Shown here piece after piece: positions 25,107 to 31,941 of a stretch of DNA of 36,981 nucleotides (position 1 is the stretch's first letter; every line of letters starts with the position of its first letter). The stretch spans positions 1-36,981 of the forward strand of contig DIQY01000139.1 in NCBI GenBank assembly GCA_002424295.1, read 5' to 3'. A model generated the notes under the pieces. The model saw only the letters and a list, made by a program, of their open reading frames with translations, was not told the DNA's origin and ran no database searches. The position numbers and the translations under genes are program-made. The stretch is from Ruminococcaceae bacterium UBA5450. Its GTDB lineage: Bacteria > Bacillota > Clostridia > Oscillospirales > Acutalibacteraceae.

Positions 25107-25418
25107 TTATCCCTCCAATACACGGCTGACCAATTTCTGAACCCAACCATCATGATTTTGATGGTAAATATCTTCCATCTTTTCTCGCAGAACAGCTTGC
25201 TTCTGTTCTGTTACTTTCCATTTTTCTTCAGCCAATTTACGTTCTTGAGGCTCGTTTTTATGCAAGCGTTCTCTTGCTTCTTTTAAATAAGCATCCCGAA
25301 TTTCTTCTCGGCGCTTAGCAACATCACTGGTAGCCTGAATCTTTTCTTTTTGTGCAAGATCGGTGATTTTTTGAGCCTGCTGATCCATTTTTACGATTTG
25401 GTCAATTAAGTTTTCCAT
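25107..25418 (-). CDS. V/A-type ATPase subunit H/G (peripheral stalk coiled coil)
   Basis: The first gene of the ATPase operon. The 103-residue protein is nearly entirely charged helix (Lys/Glu/Gln/Arg rich, about 15-90), consistent with the G/H peripheral-stalk subunit that pairs with E. Identity rests on composition, size and position directly before subunit C, because this subunit is poorly conserved. The ATG follows an AGGAGGTG ribosome site. Confidence 0.85.
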   Translation of the reverse strand: MENLIDQIVKMDQQAQKITDLAQKEKIQATSDVAKRREEIRDAYLKEARERLHKNEPQERKLAEEKWKVTEQKQAVLREKMEDIYHQNHDGWVQKLVSRVLEG

Positions 25419-25445
25419 AGATACACCTCCTAAAATGGCATGAAT

Positions 25446-25469
25446 CCCGGAAAACAGACGTTTTCCGGG
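25446..25469. repeat. Perfect hairpin/palindrome in the V-ATPase leader
   Basis: A perfect 10-bp inverted repeat (25446-25455 with 25460-25469) with a 4-nt centre, about 28 nt upstream of the first ATPase start codon. It lacks a following T-run on either strand, so it is not a standard terminator. It could be an operator or a stabilising 5' RNA hairpin. Confidence 0.75.
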
Positions 25470-25501
25470 AAAAGATTAACAGCATCTATTTGAAAAGCCT
25501 A

Positions 25502-25522
25502 TAAAATGTAAAATGTAAAATG
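25502..25522. repeat. Three tandem copies of TAAAATG
   Basis: Three exact head-to-tail copies of a 7-bp unit, followed by a partial fourth (TAAATTT). It lies between the candidate ATPase promoter and the leader hairpin. Confidence 0.85.
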
Positions 25523-25555
25523 TAAATTTAAATTTTTATAACTTACTAAGACAGA

Positions 25556-25584
25556 ATCATAGTACAATTACAATCAAAATTCAA
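25556..25584 (-). promoter_or_regulatory. Candidate promoter of the V-ATPase operon
   Basis: On the minus strand TTGAAT (25579-25584), a 17-bp spacer and TATGAT (25556-25561). The leader to the first gene would be about 130 nt and would contain the tandem repeat and the hairpin. Confidence 0.6.
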
Positions 25585-25798
25585 GAAAAACATTCACAAA
25601 TCTTACAAAAATCTTTTTAAAATTTGGTAGATATCATCAATAAATTTTCTTCAAAATGCAGAATCAAGAAACACGTATGCAAAATTGATCTAAAAATTCT
25701 ACAACGAAAACAAAAAGCTTAGAATTTATCTTATTTTTTTGCATGTTACAAATTTCGACTCTTAAAAAGATGAATCTTCCACTTGATAAAATTCAAAA
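25585..25798. other. AT-rich intergenic stretch without recognised gene
   Basis: Very AT-rich sequence between the UPF0210 gene and the ATPase promoter. The only structure seen is a weak 8-bp inverted repeat (about 25692-25727, TAGAATTT ends on the minus strand followed by T), which might be a poor terminator for the UPF0210 transcript. No open frame with a ribosome site is visible. Confidence 0.5.
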
Positions 25799-27157
25799 TT
25801 AATTTTTAAGGCTTTGCATAGGAGCAGGAATTCGACCGCCGCGTGCAATCAGTTTGGCAGGAGAATAGGAATTCAATTCCATCACAGGTCCGCTGCCTAA
25901 GAGACCGCCAAAGTTAAGTTCATCACCGACTTTTTTACCGATGGCGGGGATTAACCGAACAGCCGTTGTTTTTAGGTTGACCATGCCGATAGCGGCTTCG
26001 TCTGCAATGATAGCGGAAATCACTTCGGCGGGGGTATCACCGGGAATAGCAATCATATCAAGTCCTACGCTGCAAACAGCTGTCATTGCTTCCAATTTCG
26101 TAATCGAGAGCGCACCGCAGCGGGCGGCGTCGATCATTCCTGCATCTTCAGTGATCGGGATAAATGCACCGGAAAGGCCGCCTACATGAGAACTTGCCAT
26201 AATGCCGCCTTTTTTCACCGCATCATTTAAAAGTGCCAAACAAGCGGTTGTTCCATGGGCACCGCAGCGCTCCAGACCCATTTCTTCAAGAATGTGTGCA
26301 ACGCTGTCTCCGACGGCCGGTGTGGGGGCAAGAGACAAATCTACGATTCCAAAGGGAACACAAAGTCTGCGGCTGGCTTCCAGCGCAACCAACTGTCCCA
26401 TACGGGTAATTTTAAAGGCGGTTTTTTTGATAATATCCGCTACTTCGGTTAAATCACCATCTGGACATTTATGCAGAGCTGCGCGTACAACGCCTGGGCC
26501 GGAAACACCGACGTTGATGACGCAGTCCGGCTCGCCTACTCCGTGAAAAGCACCGGCCATAAAGGGGTTGTCCTCCGGAGCATTGCAGAAGACAACCAGC
26601 TTTGCGGCGCCAATGCATTCCCTGTCGGCAGTGCGCTCTGCAGTTTCACGGACTACTTTTCCCATCTTTGCAACTGCGTCCATGTTGATGCCGGCTTTCG
26701 TTGTGCCGATATTTACACTGGAGCAGACGAGTTCAGTTTCGGAGAGTGCTTCGGGAATACTTTCGATCAGTGCATAATCGCCGGGGCCGAATCCTTTGTG
26801 AACCAGCGCAGAGTAGCCGCCGATAAAGTTAACGCCGACTTCTTTTGCAGCCCGGTCGAGTGCTTTGGCATAGCGGACAGGGTTTACGCCGGGGCAGGCT
26901 CCCGCGACCATTGCAATTGGGGTAACAGAGATTCGTTTGTGAATAATCGGAATTCCATATTCCTTGCTGATATCTTCTCCGGTTTTTACGAGATTACTTG
27001 CGTACCGGCAAATTTTATCATAAATTTTGTCACACGCTTTGTCTGCATCACTGTCGATGCAGTCTAAAAGAGAAATTCCCATTGTGACCGTACGCACGTC
27101 CAGGTTTTCGTTATCGATCATATCAATGGTTTCCAAAATATCGTGGGTATTGAGCAT
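25799..27157 (-). CDS. UPF0210 / PFL-like family protein of unknown function
   Basis: A 452-residue cytoplasmic protein of the DUF711/UPF0210 family, whose fold is related to pyruvate formate-lyase-like barrels. Recognisable stretches are the TVTMGISLLDC opening, RISVTPIAMVAGACPG near residue 75, VNIGTTKAGINMDAV, GVSGPGVVRAALHKCP near 220, and ASSHVGGLSGAFIPITEDAGMIDAA near 320. I see no glycyl-radical motif at the C-terminus, so it is not an active PFL in the usual sense. The reaction is unknown. ATG follows an AAAGGAGT ribosome site, and the gene lies 37 nt after the ACT-domain gene, with which this family is regularly paired. Confidence 0.93.
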   Translation of the reverse strand: MLNTHDILETIDMIDNENLDVRTVTMGISLLDCIDSDADKACDKIYDKICRYASNLVKTGEDISKEYGIPIIHKRISVTPIAMVAGACPGVNPVRYAKALDRAAKEVGVNFIGGYSALVHKGFGPGDYALIESIPEALSETELVCSSVNIGTTKAGINMDAVAKMGKVVRETAERTADRECIGAAKLVVFCNAPEDNPFMAGAFHGVGEPDCVINVGVSGPGVVRAALHKCPDGDLTEVADIIKKTAFKITRMGQLVALEASRRLCVPFGIVDLSLAPTPAVGDSVAHILEEMGLERCGAHGTTACLALLNDAVKKGGIMASSHVGGLSGAFIPITEDAGMIDAARCGALSITKLEAMTAVCSVGLDMIAIPGDTPAEVISAIIADEAAIGMVNLKTTAVRLIPAIGKKVGDELNFGGLLGSGPVMELNSYSPAKLIARGGRIPAPMQSLKN

Positions 27158-27194
27158 GGATTTACTCCTTTGTTAGTTTTTAAGGCCGTATCAG

Positions 27195-27464
27195 TCAGAT
27201 GCGGTGCATAGAATTAAAAATATCTTCGTGCATGATGTGAATCGTGAGTCCTTCTTGCTTTGCGAGTGCTGTGAATTTGTCGGAAAGCTGATCAAACGGG
27301 ATTTTGGAATCCTTCAGATCAACCAACATAATCATTGCAAAGAGGTCTTGCATAATCGACTGCGAAACATCCGTTACATTTACGCCGTTTTCCGCACAAA
27401 TCGCGGTGACTTTTGCAAGAATTCCCACCATATCTTTGCCCAAAACTGTAATAACCGCGCGCAT
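27195..27464 (-). CDS. UPF0237 ACT-domain protein
   Basis: An 89-residue single ACT domain with the UPF0237 pattern: MRAVITVLGKDMVGILAKV, then ENGVNVTDVSQSIMQDLFAMIMLVDL. ACT domains bind amino acids or other small ligands, so it is a likely small-molecule sensor for the UPF0210 partner downstream (inference). The open frame extends to 27560, but ATG 27464 has a CGGAGGGA ribosome site and matches the family start; the extra upstream codons overlap the promoter. Confidence 0.92.
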   Translation of the reverse strand: MRAVITVLGKDMVGILAKVTAICAENGVNVTDVSQSIMQDLFAMIMLVDLKDSKIPFDQLSDKFTALAKQEGLTIHIMHEDIFNSMHRI

Positions 27465-27512
27465 ATTTATTCCCTCCGATACATGATTCAAACTTTTTAA
27501 ATTTATAAATTT

Positions 27513-27541
27513 ATTATGAACGATAAAAGAGAGACTGTCAA
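27513..27541 (-). promoter_or_regulatory. Promoter of the UPF0237-UPF0210 operon
   Basis: On the minus strand TTGACA (27536-27541), a 17-bp spacer and CATAAT (27513-27518). The leader is about 45 nt. Confidence 0.82.
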
Positions 27542-27696
27542 TATTTTTTTCCTCCGGCAAACTGCTTAAAAATCAGGGATTTCGCCAAAGCAAAACAGTC
27601 ACACTGATGTCTAGGATTCCAAGATAAAACATGTTAAAATGAATTTGTCTCTTTTATTATTTAGAAAAACTGGAACCTTAGAAAGAAGGTCAAAAT

Positions 27697-28509
27697 ATGA
27701 AATATCCTTTTTTGTCTGACTGTCATACCCATTCTAAGTGCAGCGAAGACGGTGCCGATTCGGTCATGATGCTTTGTAAAAATGCACTTGATCAGGGCCT
27801 TTATGCGATTACCATTACCGATCATTGTGAATGTAATACTTATTGGGAACAGCATTTTCATGAATCAGTTTGCCAAAGCTGGGGTGAGACCCGGCGTGCT
27901 GCTGTTTCTTTTCAAAATAAAATTCATATTTTTACTGGGGTTGAATTGGGGCAACCGATGCAGAATAAAAGCGGCGCGGAGGATATTTTAAATGCCTGTT
28001 CCTTTGATTTTGTCCTCGGAAGTTTACATAATGCTAAAGGCGAACGTGATTTTTATGATTTCGATTATCAGCATCGGGATGTAAGGCCGGTGTTGACCCA
28101 ATATTTTGAAGAACTTTTAGAGATGATTCGTTGGGGAAAATTTGATTCTCTGGCGCATCTCACTTATCCGTGGAGGTATTTTAAAGAGTATGGGATTGAA
28201 ATTCCGATAGAAGACTACCAAAACCAGATTGACCATGTGTTAAAAGAATTGATTCGCCAGAAAAAGAGTTTGGAAGTCAATACCAGCGGTTTGCGGCAGA
28301 AAATAGGAACAACGATGCCGAATGAAAAAATTCTCAGAAGATATCAAAGTCTTGGAGGAAGCATGGTAACGGTGGGAAGCGACGCACATCGTTGGGCTGA
28401 TGTAGGCAGCGGAATCGAAGAGACTTTCAGCATGCTGCAGCGGATTGGTTTTTCATATTTTACGATTTATGAAAAACGAACGCCTGTGCAGATCCCAATT
28501 TCAGAGTAA
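27697..28509 (+). CDS. PHP-domain phosphatase, histidinol-phosphatase (HisJ) family
   Basis: A 270-residue metal-dependent phosphoesterase. PHP motifs are in order: DCHTHSKCSEDG (D8, H10, H12), ITDHCE near residue 43, GVELGQ near 87, GSLHN near 108, and VGSDAHR near 227. The closest family is HisJ-type histidinol-phosphatase, which removes phosphate from histidinol phosphate in histidine synthesis. No other histidine gene is in this window, so another sugar or nucleotide phosphate cannot be excluded. ATG follows GAAGGTC. The gene is monocistronic, with a terminator just after it. Confidence 0.88.
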   Translation: MKYPFLSDCHTHSKCSEDGADSVMMLCKNALDQGLYAITITDHCECNTYWEQHFHESVCQSWGETRRAAVSFQNKIHIFTGVELGQPMQNKSGAEDILNACSFDFVLGSLHNAKGERDFYDFDYQHRDVRPVLTQYFEELLEMIRWGKFDSLAHLTYPWRYFKEYGIEIPIEDYQNQIDHVLKELIRQKKSLEVNTSGLRQKIGTTMPNEKILRRYQSLGGSMVTVGSDAHRWADVGSGIEETFSMLQRIGFSYFTIYEKRTPVQIPISE

Positions 28510-28517
28510 GCTTTTTG

Positions 28518-28560
28518 AAAGAGGAGAGTGTATTTTATGCACTTTCCTCTTTTGTTTCTT
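28518..28560 (+). terminator. Terminator after the PHP phosphatase
   Basis: A 13-bp stem (28518-28530 with 28540-28552, one G-T pair), a 9-nt loop and a T-rich tail that runs into the next promoter region. Confidence 0.82.
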
Positions 28561-28568
28561 TTTAAAAT

Positions 28569-28581
28569 ATGATATAATAAA
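28569..28581 (+). promoter_or_regulatory. Extended -10 promoter of the lrp-aminotransferase-ispE operon
   Basis: TGATATAAT extended -10 (TATAAT 28573-28578) with no convincing -35. The surrounding 13 bases are identical to those at the AEC and addB promoters. Confidence 0.65.
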
Positions 28582-28629
28582 AATTCAAAAATTTATAAAA
28601 AACAGTATTTCAAAAGGAGTGAAAGACCG

Positions 28630-29115
28630 ATGGATCGACTTTTAACTTTGCTGCATGAGAATGCCCGTTTAAGCAATAAACAGCTGGCAGCAATGCTGGA
28701 CGAGACGGAAGAAAATATCAGCACAGCGATTGCTGATTACGAAAAAAGAGGGGTTATCCGCGGCTATCAGGCCCTGATCAACTGGGAGCGTGTCGATACC
28801 AATAAGGCCATTGCCCTAATTGAGCTGCGTGTTTCTCCGAAGAAAAATCGTGGCTTCGATGAGATTGCAGGAAAAGTAATGAGCTTTCCCGAAGTGGACA
28901 GTGTCTATTTGATGTCGGGAGGCTACGATCTCGCAGTTACCGTTCACGGAAGGTCAATGCAGGATGTAGCAATGTTTGTCATGCGTCGCCTTTCTACCTT
29001 GGACAGTGTGCTTTCCACCGCAACGCATTTTATCTTGACTCGCTATAAAGAGAGCGGCGTCATTATGAATCAGGAGGAGGAAAAGGACGAGAGGAGAGAC
29101 GTATACTGTGATTGA
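28630..29115 (+). CDS. Lrp/AsnC-family transcriptional regulator
   Basis: A 161-residue regulator. The N-terminal winged helix-turn-helix (about 1-60) reads LHENARLSNKQLAAMLDETEENI...YEKRGVIRGYQALI, and the C-terminal RAM/ACT-like ligand domain (about 60-145) contains VDSVYLMSGGYDLAVTVHG. The tail is Glu/Lys rich. Such proteins respond to amino acids and often control neighbouring amino-acid genes. The ATG has an AAAAGGAGTG ribosome site. The last 8 nt overlap the next gene, an aminotransferase, which supports autoregulation of an amino-acid operon (inference). Confidence 0.93.
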   Translation: MDRLLTLLHENARLSNKQLAAMLDETEENISTAIADYEKRGVIRGYQALINWERVDTNKAIALIELRVSPKKNRGFDEIAGKVMSFPEVDSVYLMSGGYDLAVTVHGRSMQDVAMFVMRRLSTLDSVLSTATHFILTRYKESGVIMNQEEEKDERRDVYCD

Positions 29116-30283
29116 TTACAGCAAACTGCTGACAAAACGGATTCAACAGGTTCGCCCCTCCGGCATCCGTAAATTTTTTGATATTGCCAACGAAATGGAT
29201 GACGTGATTTCTCTCTCCATTGGCGAACCGGATTTTTCCACCCCATGGCATGTGCGTCAGGAAGGAATCAAGTCTTTGGAGATGGGAAAAACATGGTATA
29301 GTCCGAACCGCGGTTTTGCAGAGTTAAGAGAGGAAATCTGCAAATTTTTTGATCGTCACTATCATGTTCAATATGACCCAAAAACGGAAGTGCTTGTTAC
29401 TGTCGGCGGCAGCGAGGCTTTGGATCTTGCAGTCCGCTGTTTAGTGGAGCCGGGAGAAGAAGTCTTGATTCCACAGCCCAGCTTTGTTTGTTATGAACCG
29501 ATGGCACAGATGGCAGGTGCTGTTCCAGTCATTATCGAAACAAAAGAAAAAGACGGGTTTCGCCTGACACCGGAAGAACTGCGCGCAGCGATCACGCCGA
29601 AGACAAAACTTCTTGTACTGCCGTTCCCAAATAATCCGACGGGAGCGGTTATGCGAAAAAAGGATCTGGAAGCGATTGCCGAAGTTGTTCGTGGAGCCAA
29701 TCTGATTGTCCTTTCTGATGAGATTTATAGTGAGCTGACTTACGGAGATCAGAAGCATATTACTTTTTCGTCCCTTCCGGACATGCGCGAGCGTACGATC
29801 GTTGTCAATGGCTTTTCAAAAGCATTCGCGATGACCGGCTGGCGTTTGGGATATGCCATGGGGCCAAAAGAACTGATTGCGCAGATGACAAAGCTTCATC
29901 AGTATGCAATTATGAGCGCCCCGACTACCAGCCAATATGCGGCGGTTGAAGCGATGCGGCACGGAGACGCTGATATTGTTTATATGCGCGAGCAGTATGA
30001 TATGCGCCGTCGGCTAATTGTTGACGGTTTTAACGAGATGAATTTGACTTGTTTTGAGCCGGAGGGCGCTTTTTATGTTTTTCCATGTATTAAGCGCACG
30101 GGACTTTCGAGTGATGAATTTTGTGAAAAATTGCTTTATGTGAAACATGTAGCAGTTGTTCCGGGCAGCGCTTTTGGGGATTGCGGAGAAGGGTACGTCC
30201 GTGTTTCTTATTCTTACAGTATCAATCATATTACGGAAGCGCTTTCCAGAATTCGTGATTTTTTAAAGCAGCTTGGGTGCTGA
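29108..30283 (+). CDS. Class I/II pyridoxal-phosphate aminotransferase
   Basis: A 391-residue fold-type I PLP enzyme. The PLP lysine is K238 in NGFSKAFAMTGWRLGYA. Other landmarks are SIGEPDF near residue 36, the NNPTG substrate/PLP motif near 175, and LSDEIYSELTYG near 200. It belongs to the aspartate/aromatic aminotransferase superfamily; the amino-acid substrate cannot be fixed by eye. The start is GTG at 29108, with AGGAGA about 10 nt upstream and an 8-nt overlap with the Lrp-type regulator, so the two are translationally coupled. Confidence 0.93.
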   Translation: MIDYSKLLTKRIQQVRPSGIRKFFDIANEMDDVISLSIGEPDFSTPWHVRQEGIKSLEMGKTWYSPNRGFAELREEICKFFDRHYHVQYDPKTEVLVTVGGSEALDLAVRCLVEPGEEVLIPQPSFVCYEPMAQMAGAVPVIIETKEKDGFRLTPEELRAAITPKTKLLVLPFPNNPTGAVMRKKDLEAIAEVVRGANLIVLSDEIYSELTYGDQKHITFSSLPDMRERTIVVNGFSKAFAMTGWRLGYAMGPKELIAQMTKLHQYAIMSAPTTSQYAAVEAMRHGDADIVYMREQYDMRRRLIVDGFNEMNLTCFEPEGAFYVFPCIKRTGLSSDEFCEKLLYVKHVAVVPGSAFGDCGEGYVRVSYSYSINHITEALSRIRDFLKQLGC

Positions 30284-30286
30284 TTT

Positions 30287-31153
30287 ATGAAACCGTTTGT
30301 TGTAAAAGCTTATGCAAAGCTTAATCTTGCACTGGATCTGGTCGGGCGAAGAGAAGATGGCTATCATCTTCTGCGCATGGTGAATCAGAGTGTTAGCCTT
30401 GCCGACCGCCTGACAATCCTGCCAAGCGATATTCTGCTCGTAGGGTGCGATGATACGGATCTGCCGGATGGCCCCGAAAATATTGCCTATCGTGCGGCAA
30501 AACATTTTTACGAAATCGTTCCCGAAGCACCCAAAATTCAAATTCAAATTGAAAAACATATTCCGCATGAAGCGGGACTCGGCGGTGGCAGTACCGATGC
30601 CGCAGCCGTTCTGCAAATTTTAAATCAGATTTCCGGGAACCCGTTTTCAGAGAAAGCACTTCTTGCTCTCGGTGAAAAAATTGGAGCAGATGTGCCGTTT
30701 TGCATCAAAGGCGGCACGGCTTTAGTCGAGGGAATCGGAGAGCAGATTACTCCTTTAAATGGAATGCCTGCCTGCAAAATTGTTTTATGTAAACCTAAAA
30801 TTGGGGTAGAAACAAAGGCAGCTTTTGAGATGGCGGATCGGCTGCCTTCTTTAGAAGCATGCTACAGCGAAAATGTGAAGCAAGCAGTCAAAGAAGAAAA
30901 TCTTATAAAGCTTTCAGCTTCTCTTGGAAACTTCTTTGAAGATATTTTAAAGCTTCCGGAAATTTTGAAATTGAAGGCAGCTTTTTTGAAAATGGGAGCG
31001 CTTGGTGCCGCAATGACAGGCAGTGGATCTGCAGTATTTGGAATTTTTGATGATCCTATTTTGGCACAGAAATGCGTGGATTCCTTAAAAAAGCAATATG
31101 AGGAGACTTTTTTGTGTGAACCGGTCTCAGTTCCGATTCAAATTGAGCCATGA
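30287..31153 (+). CDS. ispE: 4-diphosphocytidyl-2-C-methyl-D-erythritol kinase
   Basis: GHMP kinase of the non-mevalonate isoprenoid pathway, phosphorylating the 2-hydroxyl of CDP-methylerythritol with ATP. The 288 residues have the N-terminal AYAKLNLALDLVGRREDGYH (K11 conserved), the phosphate loop GLGGGSTDAAA at 97-107, the catalytic-type GADVPFC (D135), and the C-terminal AAMTGSGSAVFG. It starts 3 nt after the aminotransferase stop with only a weak ribosome site (GGGTGC), so its translation probably depends on readthrough from the upstream gene. Confidence 0.97.
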   Translation: MKPFVVKAYAKLNLALDLVGRREDGYHLLRMVNQSVSLADRLTILPSDILLVGCDDTDLPDGPENIAYRAAKHFYEIVPEAPKIQIQIEKHIPHEAGLGGGSTDAAAVLQILNQISGNPFSEKALLALGEKIGADVPFCIKGGTALVEGIGEQITPLNGMPACKIVLCKPKIGVETKAAFEMADRLPSLEACYSENVKQAVKEENLIKLSASLGNFFEDILKLPEILKLKAAFLKMGALGAAMTGSGSAVFGIFDDPILAQKCVDSLKKQYEETFLCEPVSVPIQIEP

Positions 31154-31167
31154 TTTTTAAACAAATT

Positions 31168-31196
31168 GTATAAATTTTCCAGTATGTCCCATACTT
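31168..31196 (+). promoter_or_regulatory. Candidate forespore (sigma-F/sigma-G type) promoter of spoIIR
   Basis: GTATA (31168-31172), a 17-bp spacer and CATACTT (31190-31196) match the forespore consensus (GYATA and CATNMTA types, 6 of 7 at the -10), 34 nt before the spoIIR start. No sigma-A promoter or terminator is obvious in this gap. Confidence 0.55.
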
Positions 31197-31229
31197 CCTT
31201 TGAATTTTATTTTAGAGGAGGAATGGGGC

Positions 31230-31832
31230 ATGCGCCTTTTTACAAAAGCAGTTGCTGCAGCGTTAGTCCTTTGTCTGGCAATTTCCTGTACGGGAATCAC
31301 TGCTGCGGGAGAAGGAATTTCTGATCGGGTTTTGCGGCTGCACGTTCTTGCAAATTCAGATTCAGAAGAGGATCAAGCATTAAAACTAAAAGTACGGGAT
31401 CGGGTCCTTTTGGTTAGTGAACAATGGTTTAAAAATGTGGATAGCCGTGAAGAAGCACAAGAAGCTGCCGCGGCACATCTTGCAGAATTAAAGGAAGCCG
31501 GAGAAGAAGTCCTGAGAGAAAACGGAAGTGATGATCCGGTAGAGGTGAGGTTAGAAGACTGTTGGTTCCCCACCAGAACCTATGGAAATGTGACACTGCC
31601 TGCCGGCACTTATCGCGCGCTTCGCATTTTAATCGGCGAAGGAAAAGGGCATAATTGGTGGTGCGTGCTGTTTCCGGCGCTTTGTCTGCCGGGCGCAGAG
31701 CAGGATAGTAATACTCTTTCCGATGTGTTGACTCCGGCTCAGGAGGAGATGACACAACCAGGGTTTGCCGTCAAATTTAAAACGGTGGAACTCTATGAAG
31801 AAGTTCGTCAATGGCTTTCTCAAAATTCCTAG
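31230..31832 (+). CDS. spoIIR: Stage II sporulation protein R
   Basis: A secreted signalling protein made in the forespore that triggers SpoIIGA-dependent processing of pro-sigma-E in the mother cell. The 200-residue protein has an N-terminal hydrophobic signal (about 1-27). The mature part begins with SDRVLRLHVLANSDSEEDQALKL patterns and contains the family hallmark GHNWWCVLFPALCLPG near residue 145. ATG 31230 is preferred over the earlier in-frame start at 31200 because GAGGAGG at 31215-31221 precedes it and the signal sequence begins there. A strong terminator follows. Confidence 0.94.
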   Translation: MRLFTKAVAAALVLCLAISCTGITAAGEGISDRVLRLHVLANSDSEEDQALKLKVRDRVLLVSEQWFKNVDSREEAQEAAAAHLAELKEAGEEVLRENGSDDPVEVRLEDCWFPTRTYGNVTLPAGTYRALRILIGEGKGHNWWCVLFPALCLPGAEQDSNTLSDVLTPAQEEMTQPGFAVKFKTVELYEEVRQWLSQNS

Positions 31833-31842
31833 GATAGAATAT

Positions 31843-31880
31843 AAAAAGGCTCCTTCGGAAAACCGAAGGAGCCTTTTTTA
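31843..31880 (+). terminator. Terminator after spoIIR
   Basis: A perfect 16-bp stem (31843-31858 with 31863-31878), an AAAA loop and a T-run. Confidence 0.95.
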
Positions 31881-31901
31881 GCTTTTCCGCCCCAATTGTT
31901 T

Positions 31902-31914
31902 ATGATATAATAAA
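31902..31914 (+). promoter_or_regulatory. Extended -10 promoter of addBA
   Basis: TGATATAAT extended -10 (TATAAT 31906-31911), 30 nt before the addB start. There is no convincing -35. The 13-bp core is the same as at the AEC and lrp promoters. Confidence 0.65.
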
Positions 31915-31941
31915 AATAATTAAAAAGGAACGGGTGAGAAG

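Noticed and set aside
25446..25469. Hairpin as an intrinsic terminator of the UPF0210 transcript
   Set aside because: No T-run follows on the minus strand, and it lies in the leader close to the ATPase start.
25502..25522. CRISPR-like or other repeat array
   Set aside because: Units are 7 bp and directly tandem with no spacers; it is a simple short tandem repeat.
26471..27067. 198-codon plus-strand frame inside the UPF0210 gene
   Set aside because: Antisense to a conserved gene, cysteine-rich odd composition and no ribosome site.
25799..27157. UPF0210 protein as an active pyruvate formate-lyase
   Set aside because: No glycyl-radical RVxG motif or adjacent catalytic cysteine pair is visible, and no activase gene is nearby.
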